The notes beneath the pieces were generated by a model. That model saw only the letters and a program-made list of their open reading frames with translations. It made no database searches and was not told the origin of the DNA. A stretch of 64,000 bases of DNA from contig JACMZG010001863.1 of NCBI GenBank assembly GCA_018340805.1, positions 58,752,965 to 58,816,964 of the forward strand, read 5' to 3'. Below, piece by piece: positions 21,547-33,990 of this stretch. The DNA comes from Microvelia longipes (Eukaryota > Arthropoda > Insecta > Hemiptera > Veliidae). How positions within the stretch are numbered: position 1 is the stretch's first letter; the number at the start of each line of letters is the position of its first letter. The translations under genes and the position numbers were made by a program.

Positions 21547-24060
21547 TGAAACTTGGACGCAACTCGATGAAATTGGTTCTTATGCTGCAAGATAGTCAAG
21601 GATCATTTGCTTTAATGTGTCTAAATTTATTAAGATGACATTTCCCTTTAAATAACTATTTAGGTTTTATTGATAAAGAAATAATAGCATTGCTTTTCTT
21701 AGCCACAGTTTATATGAAAGAAACATTAATGGTATTAAATACAAAGCTGAATCCCTTATATTGCATACAATACATGATGGTTAGAAATGTATGAATAAAC
21801 CTGGATATTCCCCCCACACTAAGTCCTAAAACAAAACAAAGTCTAAACACGTCGTATAGAGACTGAGTTCTAATAACATTTGTTTTTACACTTCTCCAGA
21901 TTCATTTATTACATTTTCTTTTTATTTGTTCAAAGAAGGTTGTCATTAATTATAATGTCATAAAATTTGAAAAGAAACCCATGTTTTTTTATTGCGCTTC
22001 TGGCAATAAAGGTGCATAAAATTGCGGATTTATTCCATCCACCTTTCACCAGGCATCACTTACTTTGTTGTTAATTTCAATTTAAATGTCTATCTTATTA
22101 AAAAGAATGTCTGACAGTACATGCGTTAATTATTTTTCTTCTTCGTTTTGCTTTTTTTTGTGTTGTTTGTTTTCCTTTCCTTTGGTTCCAGTTCTTCCTC
22201 TTCCTCCAGGTCCTCTTTGCCACAGAAAATTGATAAGTTTTAATTTTTCAAATGCACCTTGTATTATTTATAATTTAAGTTAAGAAAAAGAATTGTTTTA
22301 ATTGGTAACTTCTTGAAGTTATATAAGTTAATAGTGTCTAACACTTACAAATGACTCTTTAAAACGTTCAACGTTTTAACCGCAGAGGAATAATTACTAG
22401 AAAGCCCTGGTGTTTAAATGTTGTAACATCGGAAAAGTAACCTGAACACCTTTCATTAATAATATAATAAAATAAATAGTACAAATTAAAGTAACTGAAA
22501 TAACAGGACATTTATAATACAAAACTTAACAAAGAATTTGCGAAAAGCCGACAATAATTAATTTATTATAAGCTTACACAGTTCAGAGGAGGTTTCAATG
22601 AGGTTACACAGAGCCCCTGAGTGTCCCATTAAGATGTTTTAACCTCGCAATGTAATGAGATTGGGTTTACATCATCTATCATTGTTTCTCTATGGTTTTA
22701 TGTGCATTAATTCAGGATATAAATGTGACTTTATGGACTTTCCTCTTAAAGAGTTCCTCTTCGTTTCTCTTCCTGAGTGGGTTTTACCAAGTTTTCTGTG
22801 TGTTAACATGTTATGTTAACAAATATGACCTGTCAAAATATAACACAAAATATTGACGTCTAACAGTAGTTATGTATGTACCAAGTTAGATTAAAAATAA
22901 ATCGTTGAGTGAATGTAAATACTCTTTGAGATTAACCAAAAGAGCGTGCAGATTACGGAAATAGGCTTCATTTATCACAAATCCGGCTAATTACTGAAAA
23001 TTTTGAAAAAAAAGTTATAAAAAAAGTTTGTTGGTGATCCAACGTTCTAGAAGGCCGCGGATATTCGACCGCGCCTTATACAGTCCTCTATAAAGTAACG
23101 CCCGCCTTGGTTTGCGATAATAGTTTTTCCTTATTGCTAGGAAACCCACCGAACCACCAGGTTCCTTAAGGAGTCTTTAAGGAAAATGTTAGGTTTAGGT
23201 AAAGTAATATAATATAGAATCAAGTAGGGAAACTCCTATACTGACAAATGTAAAAAAATCAGACCTGCCCGCCCGATCAGCTGATAGCTGGCTCAAAAAT
23301 GAAAAAAATAGCTCGAATTAGAATAACTGCGCATGCGCCTTTTCGGATTTAGGTATTTTTATTTAATTTTATTGGCAACCCTGATAACATTAGGAGAGTT
23401 TTACTTTTTATCGTCTTTTCTTAATTTAATATGTTCGTGATAGTTTAATGATTTTGTATTAAATTCTCTGTGAAATAATTGTTAAAATAAATTAGTTAAA
23501 GAAAAAGAGAAAATATAGTAAAGGTAAAGTACATGTTTTTATTAAAATTTTGAAGAACATCCAGACGACAATGCATTGCCTTAAATATAACTTAAAATCA
23601 CGATTGCTTTTATTATATTCAATAATGTTTAGTTAAAATTGTAAAATTACTAATTACAATTAATACTTGAAAGGGAAAAACAAATATCACTCGCAAAAAT
23701 GTACTAAGTTAATCGAAAAAAAGTTTAATTAGCCGCTCGTTTTAAGTAAGTTGAAAAAACCTCGTATTTAAAGATTCGCTCTTAAACCTCTTTTAGATGT
23801 GACAAAACGTATTTCTAACACAAATTATTAACATGTTATACTAAATTGTACAAATAAATGCAATAAGAACAAACATTTTGGAAAATGTAAATAGTTTGTT
23901 TACATTTACGCCCATAGGAAAATTTGAGGCAACTCCCTGGTGGACAAAATGTGAACTACATGCCAGGTCTGACAGAAATCGTATTTGTTTCCCTACTTGG
24001 TTTATATAATACTTTAGGTAAAATTTCTTTGAATACGGGCCTAAGTATACTGTTTTATTT
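21547..24060. other. 2.5-kb spacer, largely unrecognised
   Basis: On the reverse strand near 22175-22235 is a short G/R-rich frame (KLINFLWQRGPGGRGRTGTK) that might belong to the same decayed sequence as 21122-21546. At about 23030-23170 there is a comparatively G+C-rich patch. The ORF at 23841-24119 (reverse) overlaps the 5S-derived repeat and is not a gene. Confidence 0.35.
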
Positions 24061-24205
24061 TTTAAAGTAACATCGAACAAGGTGAGTAAGCTTACTGGAC
24101 GGGTGACCGTTCGTAACAAAACGGTTGGTTTTACTGTCTGTGGATGAATCTAGCCAATCCGATGTAGCGAGAAAAAGTTCCGTCGTACCCCGTACCAGTT
24201 TTTTA
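24061..24205 (+). repeat. 5S-rRNA-derived repeat with family tail
   Basis: AACATCGAACAAGGTGAGTA then TTACTGGACGGGTGACCGTTC resembles the 5S segment AACGTCGGGCGCGGTTAGTACTT.GATGGGTGACCGC. It is followed by AATCCGATGTAGCGAGAAAA and the GTACCCCGTACC tail. Confidence 0.6.
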
Positions 24206-24267
24206 TCGATAGTAAGATGTAATCTGAGATAATTGATGTAATCAAATGACTTGACTTAATTGTGAAA

Positions 24268-24345
24268 ATACTGTAAATAACCATACTGCAATTAACCATA
24301 CTGTAATCAAACATACTGTAATTAACCATACTGTAATTCAGAGGT
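24268..24345. repeat. 15-16-bp tandem repeat (ACTGTAATTAACCAT)
   Basis: About five imperfect direct copies. Confidence 0.85.
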
Positions 24346-25010
24346 ACCCTGTTCCTTATTTTTAATTTTTATGTGACACGTATTATTTATTAGCATGTGT
24401 GTCTTTAAATTATATAAATGAATTTGTTTATATAGATATTCGGTAATAAAATTGTCTGGTATAATAAAATTGTTAACTCTGCGAGCTGGGCAGATTTTAT
24501 GATAAACGTGGCAATAAAAATTTAACTTACGTCTTATTTATTATAACCGTACAGTGGGTTAGTTTTATGATTTCGCTAAAATTCTTGCATTTCAGAGGTG
24601 TGTATGTGACTTGCTGCTGTGTCAGGATTGTTTTATGAGTTTATAAATTTTAATATGAGGAAGTCGTCGCTTTGTTGTTGATAACTTAGTAGGCAAGTTA
24701 TTTGCTACTTTTTTTCTTTCTTTTACTTTATTTTATGGCATTTGGGGTTTATCATATTTGTTTAAGTACTTCTTTCCTTTTTATTTTTAATTATCTTTTT
24801 ACTATTCCTCTTTAATACCGTATAAAGGAAAAGGCAATAGTATAAAGGCGATATTGGCTCAAAAATCTAGCTTTAGGTCAAGTTGTGTTTTCAGGAAAAT
24901 CATTTTTCTGTCAAGTCATTATCCAAAAATGTTTTAACATTTTGAAAATCCGACAAATTTAATTTTTCAATGTCTGTTTTCATTTATGTTAAATAATAAG
25001 TCAATAATGT
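24346..25010. other. Spacer with a short repeat X head
   Basis: Around 24800-24845, TCCTCTTTAATACCGTATAA then AGGAAAAGGCAATAG resembles the repeat X head. Otherwise nothing recognised. Confidence 0.35.
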
Positions 25011-25014
25011 TAAA

Positions 25015-25206
25015 CAGCTTCGAGCGAGGTCAGTTCAGGGATGGGTGACTGCTGAGACATACAACGCATGTTGTTGCGTTGTATGTCTCAGCAGGACCGA
25101 GGCGTGTCCGTAGTCACAATACATCATAAATTAGGTAATCCCCATTTATTCTGATAAAAAGCGAAGCGAGACCGAAGTGGATGAGTGCAGCGAATCCGAT
25201 GCAGCA
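25015..25206 (+). repeat. 5S-rRNA-derived repeat with family tail and internal palindrome
   Basis: TGTTAAACAGCTTCGAGCGA GGTCAGTTCAGGGATGGGTG ACTGC matches the 5S 3' half. A near-perfect palindrome follows (GCTGAGACATACAACGCATG / TTGCGTTGTATGTCTCAGC, 25050-25092), then AAAGCGAAGCGAGACCGAAG and GAATCCGATGCAGC. Confidence 0.65.
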
Positions 25207-25289
25207 TAAAAATAATTAATAAATAAACCTATTAATATTTAAAATATTACTATTAATTTAAGAATTAAGATTTAATGGACTGTGAGTTT

Positions 25290-26645
25290 AATGAGGAAAG
25301 AATAATAATGAAGACAGCAGTCCTAGTTTTTGTTAGATTAATTTATTACATCAGAGCTTTCGCACAAGCGATGCTTGGCATCCTCAGTAAATCTAATAAC
25401 AAGTAAACAAAACCATAAACCAATTACAAAAAAAAACAGAAATAAAATATAATAAATAATAAATAAATAAATAATAAATAAATAAATTTATTTCATTCTT
25501 TTGACTTTTACAAGAATTAGAAATTGTCATACAAGATTATATAATAACAAGTATTCCATTTACAAACAATAAAAAATAAATATTAAAAAATATAATAATT
25601 CACTACATTTTGAGAGATCGTCATTAAGAAATTCTTTAAGACAATAATACTCTTTTTCAAGTAAAAATTTTTTGAGTCTATTTTTAAAAGTTGTAATTTT
25701 TTTGATGCCTGTTATATGTTCAGGTAATTTATTATAAAACATTTGACCCAGTATTCTGGAGATTTTTTTAAATATTTCATATTTACAGCTTTTTACCTCA
25801 AGCTTATTGACATTCCGAGTAATATAAATACCTTTATTTAAATTTTCAAACAAATTAATATTATTAAATACAAAAAGCAATAGGTATAATAGATATAAAG
25901 AGATGGAAGGGTTAGGATATTTAATTTTTTAAAGGAACCCTTACAGGTATGAGTCTGTTCAAATCCTAACATGCTTCTAATGGCTCTTTTTTGTTTTAAA
26001 AAAACTTTTTCTAATTTTGTTGAACCACCCCACTGTATTAAGGCATAACTCATGACAGAATTAAACTTGGCATAATAAATATTTGTCAATGTTTTGAGGT
26101 CAGTAAGTCTTCTATAGTAAGATAGTAAGTAGCAAGATGATGAGAGTCTGGAGGTAAGGTTGTCTATATGTTTAGTCCAGTCCAGGTTGTTCTGTATTGT
26201 AACTCCTAGAAGTGATAAGGACTCAACTATTTCTATACCCTCTATAGTTTTCGGAAATTCATAATTTATTTTTTACATTCTTATTATTATTATTTTAGTT
26301 TTTGATTTATTCAACAATTGTTTGTTTTCAAGTATAGATATTTATACATACCAAACATGGCAAAAACACATAGTTTTACATATGTGGTGGTGTAACTATA
26401 TTACTTATTGTAAGTTTGGGCTATGATTATTTTAATATTACTTGCATTTGTTTTGAACTGTTTTTTGCCTTGTTTGGTATGTATATTTTTATTTCTGTTC
26501 TTTTGTAATTGGTTTATGGTTTTGTTTACTTGTTATTAGATTCACTGAGGATGCCAAGCATCGCTTGTGCGAAAGCTCTGATGTAATAAATTAAACTAAC
26601 AAAAACTAGGACTGCTGTCTTCATTATTATTCTTTCCTCATTACT
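25290..26645 (-). mobile_element. LINE remnant lying between inverted copies of its own 3' region
   Basis: 25290-25440 and 26485-26640 are inverted copies of about 150 bp (GAAAGAATAATAATGAAGAC, CTAGTTTTTGTTAGATTAAT, GCTTTCGCACAAGCGATGCT on the left). Between them, on the minus strand, is an RT C-terminal remnant (25560-26275). In minus orientation the left copy is that LINE's own 3' UTR, so the right copy is either a second, very short inverted insertion or a terminal inverted repeat. AATATTTAAAATATTACTAT flanks both sides. Confidence 0.65.
25560..26275 (-). pseudogene. LINE ORF2 C-terminal remnant (RT thumb and beyond)
   Basis: Reading on the reverse strand from about 26275: SLLGVTIQNNLDWTKHIDNL, the post-palm segment typical of non-LTR RTs (LGV...L.W..H), then after a frame change TNIYYAKFNSVMSYALIQWG, FLKQKRAIRSMLG and FKKLNILTLPSLYI, then (frame change near 25860) ITRNVNKLEVKS and YNKLPEHITGIKKITTFKNR LKKFLLEKEY. 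This order matches the C-terminus of jockey/CR1-type LINE ORFs. The catalytic palm with its FADD motif is absent. Two or more frame changes make it a pseudogene. Confidence 0.75.
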
Positions 26646-26692
26646 ATTAATATTTAAAATATTACTATTAATATTTAAAATATTACTAGGTC
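26646..26692. repeat. 23-bp tandem repeat, two copies
   Basis: ATTACTATTAATATTTAAAAT twice in direct orientation. It resembles the sequence left of the LINE/inverted-repeat unit (25229-25256), so it may mark the duplicated insertion target. Confidence 0.7.
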
Positions 26693-26879
26693 ACTCATAT
26701 ATTAATCAAGTATTAAGGTAATCAGTGTCATACTTAATTACATTAATCATAGGTTATTCACATAATATTATTAATACCCTATTGAGTATATTATAAAGTT
26801 AATAAATCTTATATTTAAGGACAAGTCAGCAATTCAGGTTATTTAATTTATATTTTAGTCTAAAAGAATAGATCAAATT

Positions 26880-29145
26880 AAATTATATCGTATTTGTACC
26901 CTTGAGAGTAGGTAGAGTTAATTTATACTATATTTGAGACTTAGGAAGTATAGATAGAGTTCATTTGTATTATTTTTGAGCCCTAAAGAGTAGATAGAGT
27001 TAATTTATATTGTATTTGAGCCCTAGAGAGTAGATAGAGTTAATTTATACTATATTTGAGCCCTAGAGAGTAGATAGAGTTAATTTATATTGTATTTGAG
27101 CCCTAGAGAGTAGGTGGAGTTAATTTATATTGTATTTGAGACCTAGGAAGTATAGATAGAGTTCATTTGTATTATTTTTGAGTCCTAGAGAGTAGATAGA
27201 GTTAATTTGTATTGTGTTTGAGCCCTAGAGAGTAGATAGAGTTAATTTATATTGCATTTGAGCCCTAAAGAGTAGATAGAGTTAATTTATATTGTATTTG
27301 ATCCTTAGAGAGTAGATAGAGTTATTTTATATTGTATTTGAGCCCTAGAGAGTAGGTAGAATTAATTCATACTATATTTGAGACCAAGGAAGTATAGATA
27401 GAGTTCATTTGTTTTATGTTTTAGCCCTAAAGAGTAGATAGAGTGTTTTGAGCCCTAAAGAGTAGATAGAGTTAATTTTATATTTATTTTGAGCCCTAGA
27501 GAGTAGGTAGAGTTAATTTATACTATATTTGAGACCTAGGAAGTATAAATAGAGTTCATTTGTATTATTTTTGAGCCCTAAAGAGTAGATAGAGTTAATT
27601 TATATTGTATTTGAGCCCTAGAGAGTAGATAGAGTTAATTTATATTGTGTTTGAGCCCTAGAGAGTAGATAGAGTTAATTTATATTGTATTTGAGCCCTA
27701 GAGAGTAGATAGAGTTAATTTATACTATATTTAAGCCCTAGAAGTAGATAGAGTTAATTTATATTGTATTTGAGCCCTAGAGAGTAGGTAGAGTTAATTT
27801 ATATTGTATTTGAGACCTAGGAAGTATAGATAGAGTTCATTTGTATTATTTTTGAGCCCTAAAGAGTAGATAGAGTTAATTTATATTGTTTTGAGCCCTA
27901 GAGAGTAGATAGAGTTAATTTATATTGTGTTTGAGCCCTAGAGAGTAGATAGGGTTAATTTATATTGTATTTGAGTCCTAGAGAGTAGGTAGAGTTAATT
28001 TATACTATATTTGAGATCTAGGAAGTATAGATAGAGTTCATTTGTATTATTTTTGAGCCCTAAAGAGTAGATAGAGTTAATTTATATTGTATTTGAGTCC
28101 TAGAGAGTAGGTAGAGTTAATTTATACTATATTTGAGACCTAGGAAGTATAGATAGAGTTCATTTGTATTATTTTTGAGCCCTAAAGAGTAGATAGAGTT
28201 AATTTGTATTGTATTTGAGCCCTAGAGAGTAGAAAGAGTTAATTTATATTGTGTTTGAGCCCTAGAGAGTAGATAGAGTTAATTTATATTGTATTTAAGC
28301 CCTAGAGAGTAGGTAGAATTAATTTATACTATATTTGAGACCTAGGAAGTATAGATAGAGTTCATTTGTACTATTTTTGAGCCCTAAAGAGTAGATAGAG
28401 TTAATTTGTATTGTAATTGAGCCCTAGAGAGTAGATAGAGTTAATTTATATTGTGTTTGAGCCCTAGAGAGTAGATAGAGTTAATTTATATTGTATTTGA
28501 GTCCTAGAGAGTAGGTAGAGTTAATTATACTATATTTGAGACCTAGGAAGTATAGATAGAGTTCATTTGTATTATTTTTGAGCCCTAAAGAGTAGATAGA
28601 GTTAATTTATATTGTATTTGAGTCTAGAGAGTAGGTAGAGTTAATTTATACTATTTTGAGACCTAGGAAGTATAGATAGAGTTCATTTGTATATTTTTGA
28701 GCCCTAAAGAGTAGATAGAGTTAATTTGTATTGTATTTGAGCCCTAGAGAGTAGATAGAGTTAATTTATATTGTATTTGAGCCCTAGAGAGTAGATAGAG
28801 TTAATTTATATTGTATTTAAGCCCTAGAGAGTAGGTAGAATTAATTTATACTATATTTGAGACCTAGGAAGTATAGATAGAGTTCATTTGTATTATTTTT
28901 GAGCCCTAAAGAGTAGATAGAGTTAATTTATATTGTATTTGAGCCCTAGAGAGTAGGTAGAGTTAATTTATACTATATTTGAGACCTAGTAAGTATAAAT
29001 AGAGTTCATTTGTATTATTTTTGAGCCCTAAAGAGTAGATAGAGTTAATTTATATTGTATTTGAGCCCTAGAGAGTAGATAGAGTTATTTATATGTTTGA
29101 GCCCTAGAGAGTAGATAGAGTTAATTTATATTGTATTTGAAACCA
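26880..29145. repeat. 2.27-kb minisatellite, 40/42-bp units, with higher-order structure
   Basis: Roughly 55 direct copies of two unit types. Type B (40 bp) is GAGCCCTAGAGAGTAGATAG then AGTTAATTTATATTGTATTT. Type A (42 bp) is GAGACCTAGGAAGTATAGAT then AGAGTTCATTTGTATTATTT. Type A recurs about every 120, 200, 240 or 280 bp (near 26937, 27140, 27381, 27532, 27810, 28013, 28136, 28347, 28540, 28660, 28859, 28980), usually followed by a GAGCCCTAAAGAG unit. The array therefore grew by duplicating multi-unit blocks. Confidence 0.95.
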
Positions 29146-29830
29146 GGAACAGAAGATAAAGCTTACTCATATTATCACCCATATATTCAAAAGTACAATC
29201 TAAATTACATCTTGTGAACAAGCCATGTTTTTATTATTTCTAGAGTCAATTCTATTGCATCATTATAATAATAGGCATATAAAAATATAGGTAAAGCAAA
29301 CAAGATTAGGTGAGTAAACAATATAAAATAGGTAACTATACCATGTATTATAATTATAGCGTAAGTTTTCTTATCTTTACAATATAGGTTAGAACTATAA
29401 AAGACTTGTTGGAGGGTGTTTTTACTAGATGTAAAGATTAGGTCTATTGTTCGGAAAATAGAATAGTAGCAGGTTTTATAGGATACTGGTGTGTCTAGAA
29501 GTCCCGATAATTGTAGGCCTTGTTATCTTGTAGCTAGAAGAAGAAGACCGGGCCTATGCAGTATCCTTGCCGCAAGCCTTTACTGGTTTGGTAGAAAGGG
29601 TCAGTTACAGTAACATCCTAGATAACATCTACCCTAGTTACTTGTAGCCTTTCTGGTCTTTTGTGTATAATAAGCACCAGCTAAACCTTTTACTTTGTGG
29701 AGATTATTGTCAGATGCATATTTAAGGGGCTTTAAATATCAGAAGCTTTTAAGCTGTGGACGTTAAACGTTACATGCATTTACAACAAGGAGTCGCTGGA
29801 CCCTAATGGTTTTGAAATTAATTCTATCAG
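29146..29830. other. Spacer between minisatellites
   Basis: No ORF or recognised repeat. Base composition is less A+T-rich around 29500-29650. Confidence 0.4.
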
Positions 29831-30406
29831 CGTGACCTATTTGCTTTACATTGCAACAACGTCAACTATTTGCTATACATTGCAACAACGTCAACTATTT
29901 GCTTTACATTGCAACAACGTCAACTATTTGCTTTACATTGCAACAACGTTAACTTTACATTGCAACAACGTCAACTATTTGCATTGCAACAACGTCAACA
30001 TTTGCACAACAACGTCAACTATTGCTTTACATTGCAACAACGTCAACTATTTGTCTTGTATTGCAACAGCGTGACCTATTTGCTTTACATTGCAACAACG
30101 TCAAATATTTGCTTTATATTGCAACAACGTCAACTATTTGCTTTACATTGCAACAACGTCAACTATTTGTCTTGAATTGCAACAGCGTAACCTATTTGCT
30201 TTACATTGCAACAACGTCACCTATTTGCTTTACATTGCAACAACGTCACCTATTTGTCTTGTATTGCAACAGCGTGACCTATTTGTCTTGTATTACAACA
30301 TCGTCAACTATTTGCCTTGCATTGCAACAGCGTCACCTATTTTCCTTGCATTGCAACAGCGTCACCTATTTACTTTACATTGCAACAACGTCACCTATTT
30401 CATGAG
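29831..30406. repeat. 29-bp minisatellite (TTGCAACAACGTCAACTATT)
   Basis: About 20 direct copies of CTATTTGCTTTACATTGCAA CAACGTCAA. A subtype TTGTCTTGTATTGCAACAGC is interspersed, and truncated units occur at about 29945-30020. The N/T/Q/F/L-rich ORFs here are repeat translations. Confidence 0.94.
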
Positions 30407-30904
30407 CTAAAGTAATGTTTTTAAAACGTATCATTTAGAAACATTTCCTTTTTCTAATATTTAATTTTTTAAGAAGTACTTGATAAGTCATACAAATATT
30501 TATAAATATGAAGCCAATACTTTTATTATTGTCTAACTTAATTTCCTTAAATTCCAGACGTAGCGCGTTATTTCTTTTATTTTCATTATATAAAAGTATA
30601 TTTGGTAATTGGTTTTAATTTTATTTAAAAAATCAAAGTTTAATATTGAAATTGAAAATTTGAAAGAGAATTTTAAATTGCTATTTCATGTAGTTAATTA
30701 TTTAGTTTTTCGGAAAATTTGAATTTGTTTTTAATTCACGAAAATAAATAAAATAAATTTAATGGACTGATTAATAATTCTGTTTAATTTTTCCATTAGT
30801 TAGATATTGGTTTAAATTTAAATTATTTAAATTGTACTCAGTCAACTCTGTTAATATTGTTAAATGTGAATTAGGTCATCGATGATCTTTGATATGCATT
30901 AGTT
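30407..30904. other. Very A+T-rich spacer
   Basis: Nothing recognised. Confidence 0.4.
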
Positions 30905-31775
30905 ATAAATTACGTCAAGGAAAACATAGACACTAGTGCTGTCCACTCAGTATTACAGCTGTATATTACGCCAAGGAAAACACAGACACTAGTGCTGTCC
31001 ACTCAGTATTACAGCTGTATATTACGCCAAGGAAAACACAGACACTAGTGCTGTCCACTCAGTATTACAGCTGTATATTACGTCAAGGAAAACACAGATA
31101 CTAGTGCTTTCCACTCAGTATTACAGCTGTATATTACGCCAAGGAAAACATAGACACTAGTGCTGTCCACTCAGTATTACAGCTGTATATTACGCCAAGG
31201 AAAACACAGACACTAGTGCTGTCCACTCAGTATTACAGCTGTATATTACGTCAAGGAAAACACAGACACTAGTGCTATCCACTCAGTATTACAGCTGTAT
31301 ATTACGCCAAGGAAAACACAGACACTAGTGCTGTCCACTCAGTATTACAGCTGTATAGTACGTCACGGAAAACACAGACACTAGTGCTGTCCACTCAGTA
31401 TTACAGCTGTATATTACGTTAAGGAAAACACAGACACTAGTGCTGTCCACTCAGTATTACAGCTGTATATTACGTCAAGGAAAACACAGACACTAGTGCT
31501 GTCCACTCAGTATTACAGCTGTATATTACGTCAAGGAAAACACAGACACTAGTGCTGTCTACTCAGTATTACAGCTGTATATTTAGACACTAGTGCTGTT
31601 CCACTCAGTATTACAGCTGTATATTACGCCAAGGAAAACACAGACACTAGTGCTGTCCACTCAGTATTACAGCTGTATATTACGTCAAGGAAAACACAGA
31701 CACTAGTGCTATCCACTCTGTATTACGTCAAGAAAAACACAGGAACTAGTGCTGTCCACTCAGAATTACAGCTGT
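30905..31775. repeat. 56-bp minisatellite, about 15 highly similar copies
   Basis: Unit ATTACGTCAAGGAAAACACA GACACTAGTGCTGTCCACTC AGTATTACAGCTGTAT. One unit near 31580 is truncated. Differences are mainly at ACGTC/ACGCC, which suggests recent expansion. Unlike CRISPR, no unique spacers separate the units. Confidence 0.96.
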
Positions 31776-32082
31776 ACATTTTTATAAAATTAGAACTCGA
31801 TCCGTCAAATTTCCCATTTTCAACTGTGGTCCCAAAAATATTATCTCTTAGTGCAGCAAAACTAGACCTCAAATCAGAGAATCGGATTAAGTCAGTCCTA
31901 AGTTTTAACTTTCTAGAATAAACACTATAAGATTTATGCGTGACACACACACACAACCACACACATACACATACACGCACACAGACAGCATGATGAAAAC
32001 CACTAAGAACGTTAAAAAAGAGTGCCTGAAAGAATAATTATGCTGAAACGTAAGTTTGGGATATTAAAGCTGAATACATTAC
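31776..32082. other. Spacer with (CA)n tract
   Basis: A CACACACACA tract lies at 31942-31985. The opposing ORFs at 31706-31980 show no domain. Confidence 0.4.
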
Positions 32083-32670
32083 TTTTTTTGAGGTAGTACG
32101 TAATTGAGCACTTTATTGGACCGTTTTTAGGATGAGAAGCCAATCATTATTGTTATAGGAGGTTATTTTAGTACTTTTCACCTCCGAGGACAATAATGAA
32201 TATAAAAAACTTCTAGGACGTAAAGTAATTCATATATTGCCGCTATTACTGTAATGTAGCGTGTTCAAAAAAAATCTGTGTAAAACCTTCATGAGATTTC
32301 TTTAAAAACGTTCATTTTGTTTCTGTTTTTGTTCGTAGACTAATTTTTTTCGTTTTTAAAAGGTGTTTTAATTGACAATTTTTGTGTGTTTATTTGTAAA
32401 GCTTTTACATTTTTGAGTAAAAGTGTGAAGCTATGGATGAATTCAATGACGACGATAATATGGAGTTAATTGGACGTTTGTTTTTTTTTTTCAATTAAGT
32501 TTATAGCGCAGTTTATTTAATGAGTGCTACCTCAAAAAAATAGTGTATGCCATCCGGCTGAGAATGTCTTTATGTCTTAGCAATTTTTCCCGACTCGCTT
32601 CGCTCGTCGGTAAATCTAATTGCCGTGACATAAAGACACACTTCTCAGCCTTATGGCATAAATAACTATT
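32083..32670 (+). mobile_element. Hairpin composite family 2, copy A
   Basis: Structure: (1) left end TTTTTTTGAGGTAGTACGTA, repeated in inverted form at about 32521-32541 (GAGTGCTACCTCAAAAAAA), giving a TIR-bounded core; (2) in the core, CTAGGACGTAAAGTAATTC and a short ORF at 32433-32498 starting MDEFNDDDNMELIGRL that dies in a poly-T run; (3) to the right of the core, a ~120-bp imperfect palindrome (GGCTGAGAATGTCTTTATGT ... ACATAAAGACACACTTCTCA) with loop CTCGCTTCGCTCGTCGG, ending GGCATAAATAACTATT. Near-identical copies lie at 37390, 45881 and 46506. No clear target duplication. Confidence 0.85.
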
Positions 32671-32750
32671 GTCCTACAATACCTACGGGTGTAGGAGAGC
32701 AAAAGTAAAAATATAGTAAATGCCAAATCTATATTAATATTATAAACGAT

Positions 32751-33008
32751 ATGACCTCACAACGTTTATACAAAGTTATGACGAGTTATGACCAAACACA
32801 CAAAACGTTTATACAAAGTTATGACTCAAAACGTTTATACAAAGTTATGACCTCAAAACGTTTTTACAAAGTTATGACCTCAAAACGTTTATACAAAGTT
32901 TTGACCTCAAAAAGTTTATTCAAAGTCATGACCTCAAAACGTTTTTACAAAGTTATGACCTCAAAACGTTTATACAAAGTTATGACCTCAAAACGTTCAT
33001 ACTTAGTG
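32751..33008. repeat. 27-bp minisatellite, about 9 copies
   Basis: Unit ACCTCAAAACGTTTATACAA AGTTATG. The period is divisible by 3, so it reads as a repetitive peptide (SKRLYKVMT); not a gene. Confidence 0.95.
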
Positions 33009-33990
33009 ACTTGATTTATTCCGTTTATCTTGGTATAATTTGTGCATGCACAGTATAAAAGCTGTAAATCTGTTTTCTTTTGATATTTTATTTATTATTT
33101 TCAATTATTATTGATTATGCTGTTGTTTCGCTATTTTTTATTCATCGTTCGACTGGTTATTTCATTTTGTTCTTTGCGGTTTTACCTTTTCATCGGATTG
33201 TTTATCTCTTTTAGTCTGGTTAGGTATTCTGTTTTATGACAGAAAGGTCTATGTATTATTAAGCAGTCATAGTTGATACAAGCGGGAGAGCATCTCCTTG
33301 TTCAATTCACTTGTCCCTTTCAACTAAAAGATTAAAAGTAACAATACATGGTTAGAATTACATACTTCTTTTCACTTCTTTTAAAGTTTTAATTTTCTTG
33401 TTCCTTTATCTTCTGCTTTGAGACCCAACTGCAGTGGATATATCAGAGAGACCATTATATCAACAAGTTGTCACCATATAGGGAGATATTTATGGTGCTG
33501 ACACAAGTGTTTCGCTATTTACTTGGCTGCGCAGTAAATCCCAATGTTGTTCATCTTATGTATAATAATAAATTATAACATCTTATTGTTATAATAATAA
33601 CATTATAACATCTTATGTTATAATAAAACATTATAACATCTTATTATAATGTTCGAAGGCTCGCGTCTAACAACATACAACATAGTAAGGCCTCTGTTGT
33701 GTATAACAGGCTGTGAAGTACATGAAGTCCTCCGTGCTACCATACATGCGTCCTGCATGCGTACTGCATACGTACTGCATACGTATTGCATGATAAAAAA
33801 ATATAATAAAATTTATAATTTAATAGTTTTAATGTAAATATTAAATTATTAATTTATTATTCGCGAATAATAAAATTCTTTAAAAATCTTGAACAGAGTG
33901 TTTAAAAGTAAAACTTACTACAAACAAATATCTTGTGCAGCACTTTTATTTGTTTACATGGATTGTTTCCTAAAGAGAAGGTTAAATTTA
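33009..33990. other. Spacer with short ATAACATCTTAT repeats
   Basis: 33556-33645 holds three copies of TTATAACATCTTAT with TAATAATAA linkers. At 33745-33790, TGCATGCGTACTGCATACGT is a small alternating repeat. The ORF at 33649-33837 is unrecognised. Confidence 0.45.

Noticed and set aside
30905..31775. CRISPR-like regular repeat
   Set aside because: Units are 56 bp and directly adjacent, with no unique spacers, in a eukaryotic context.
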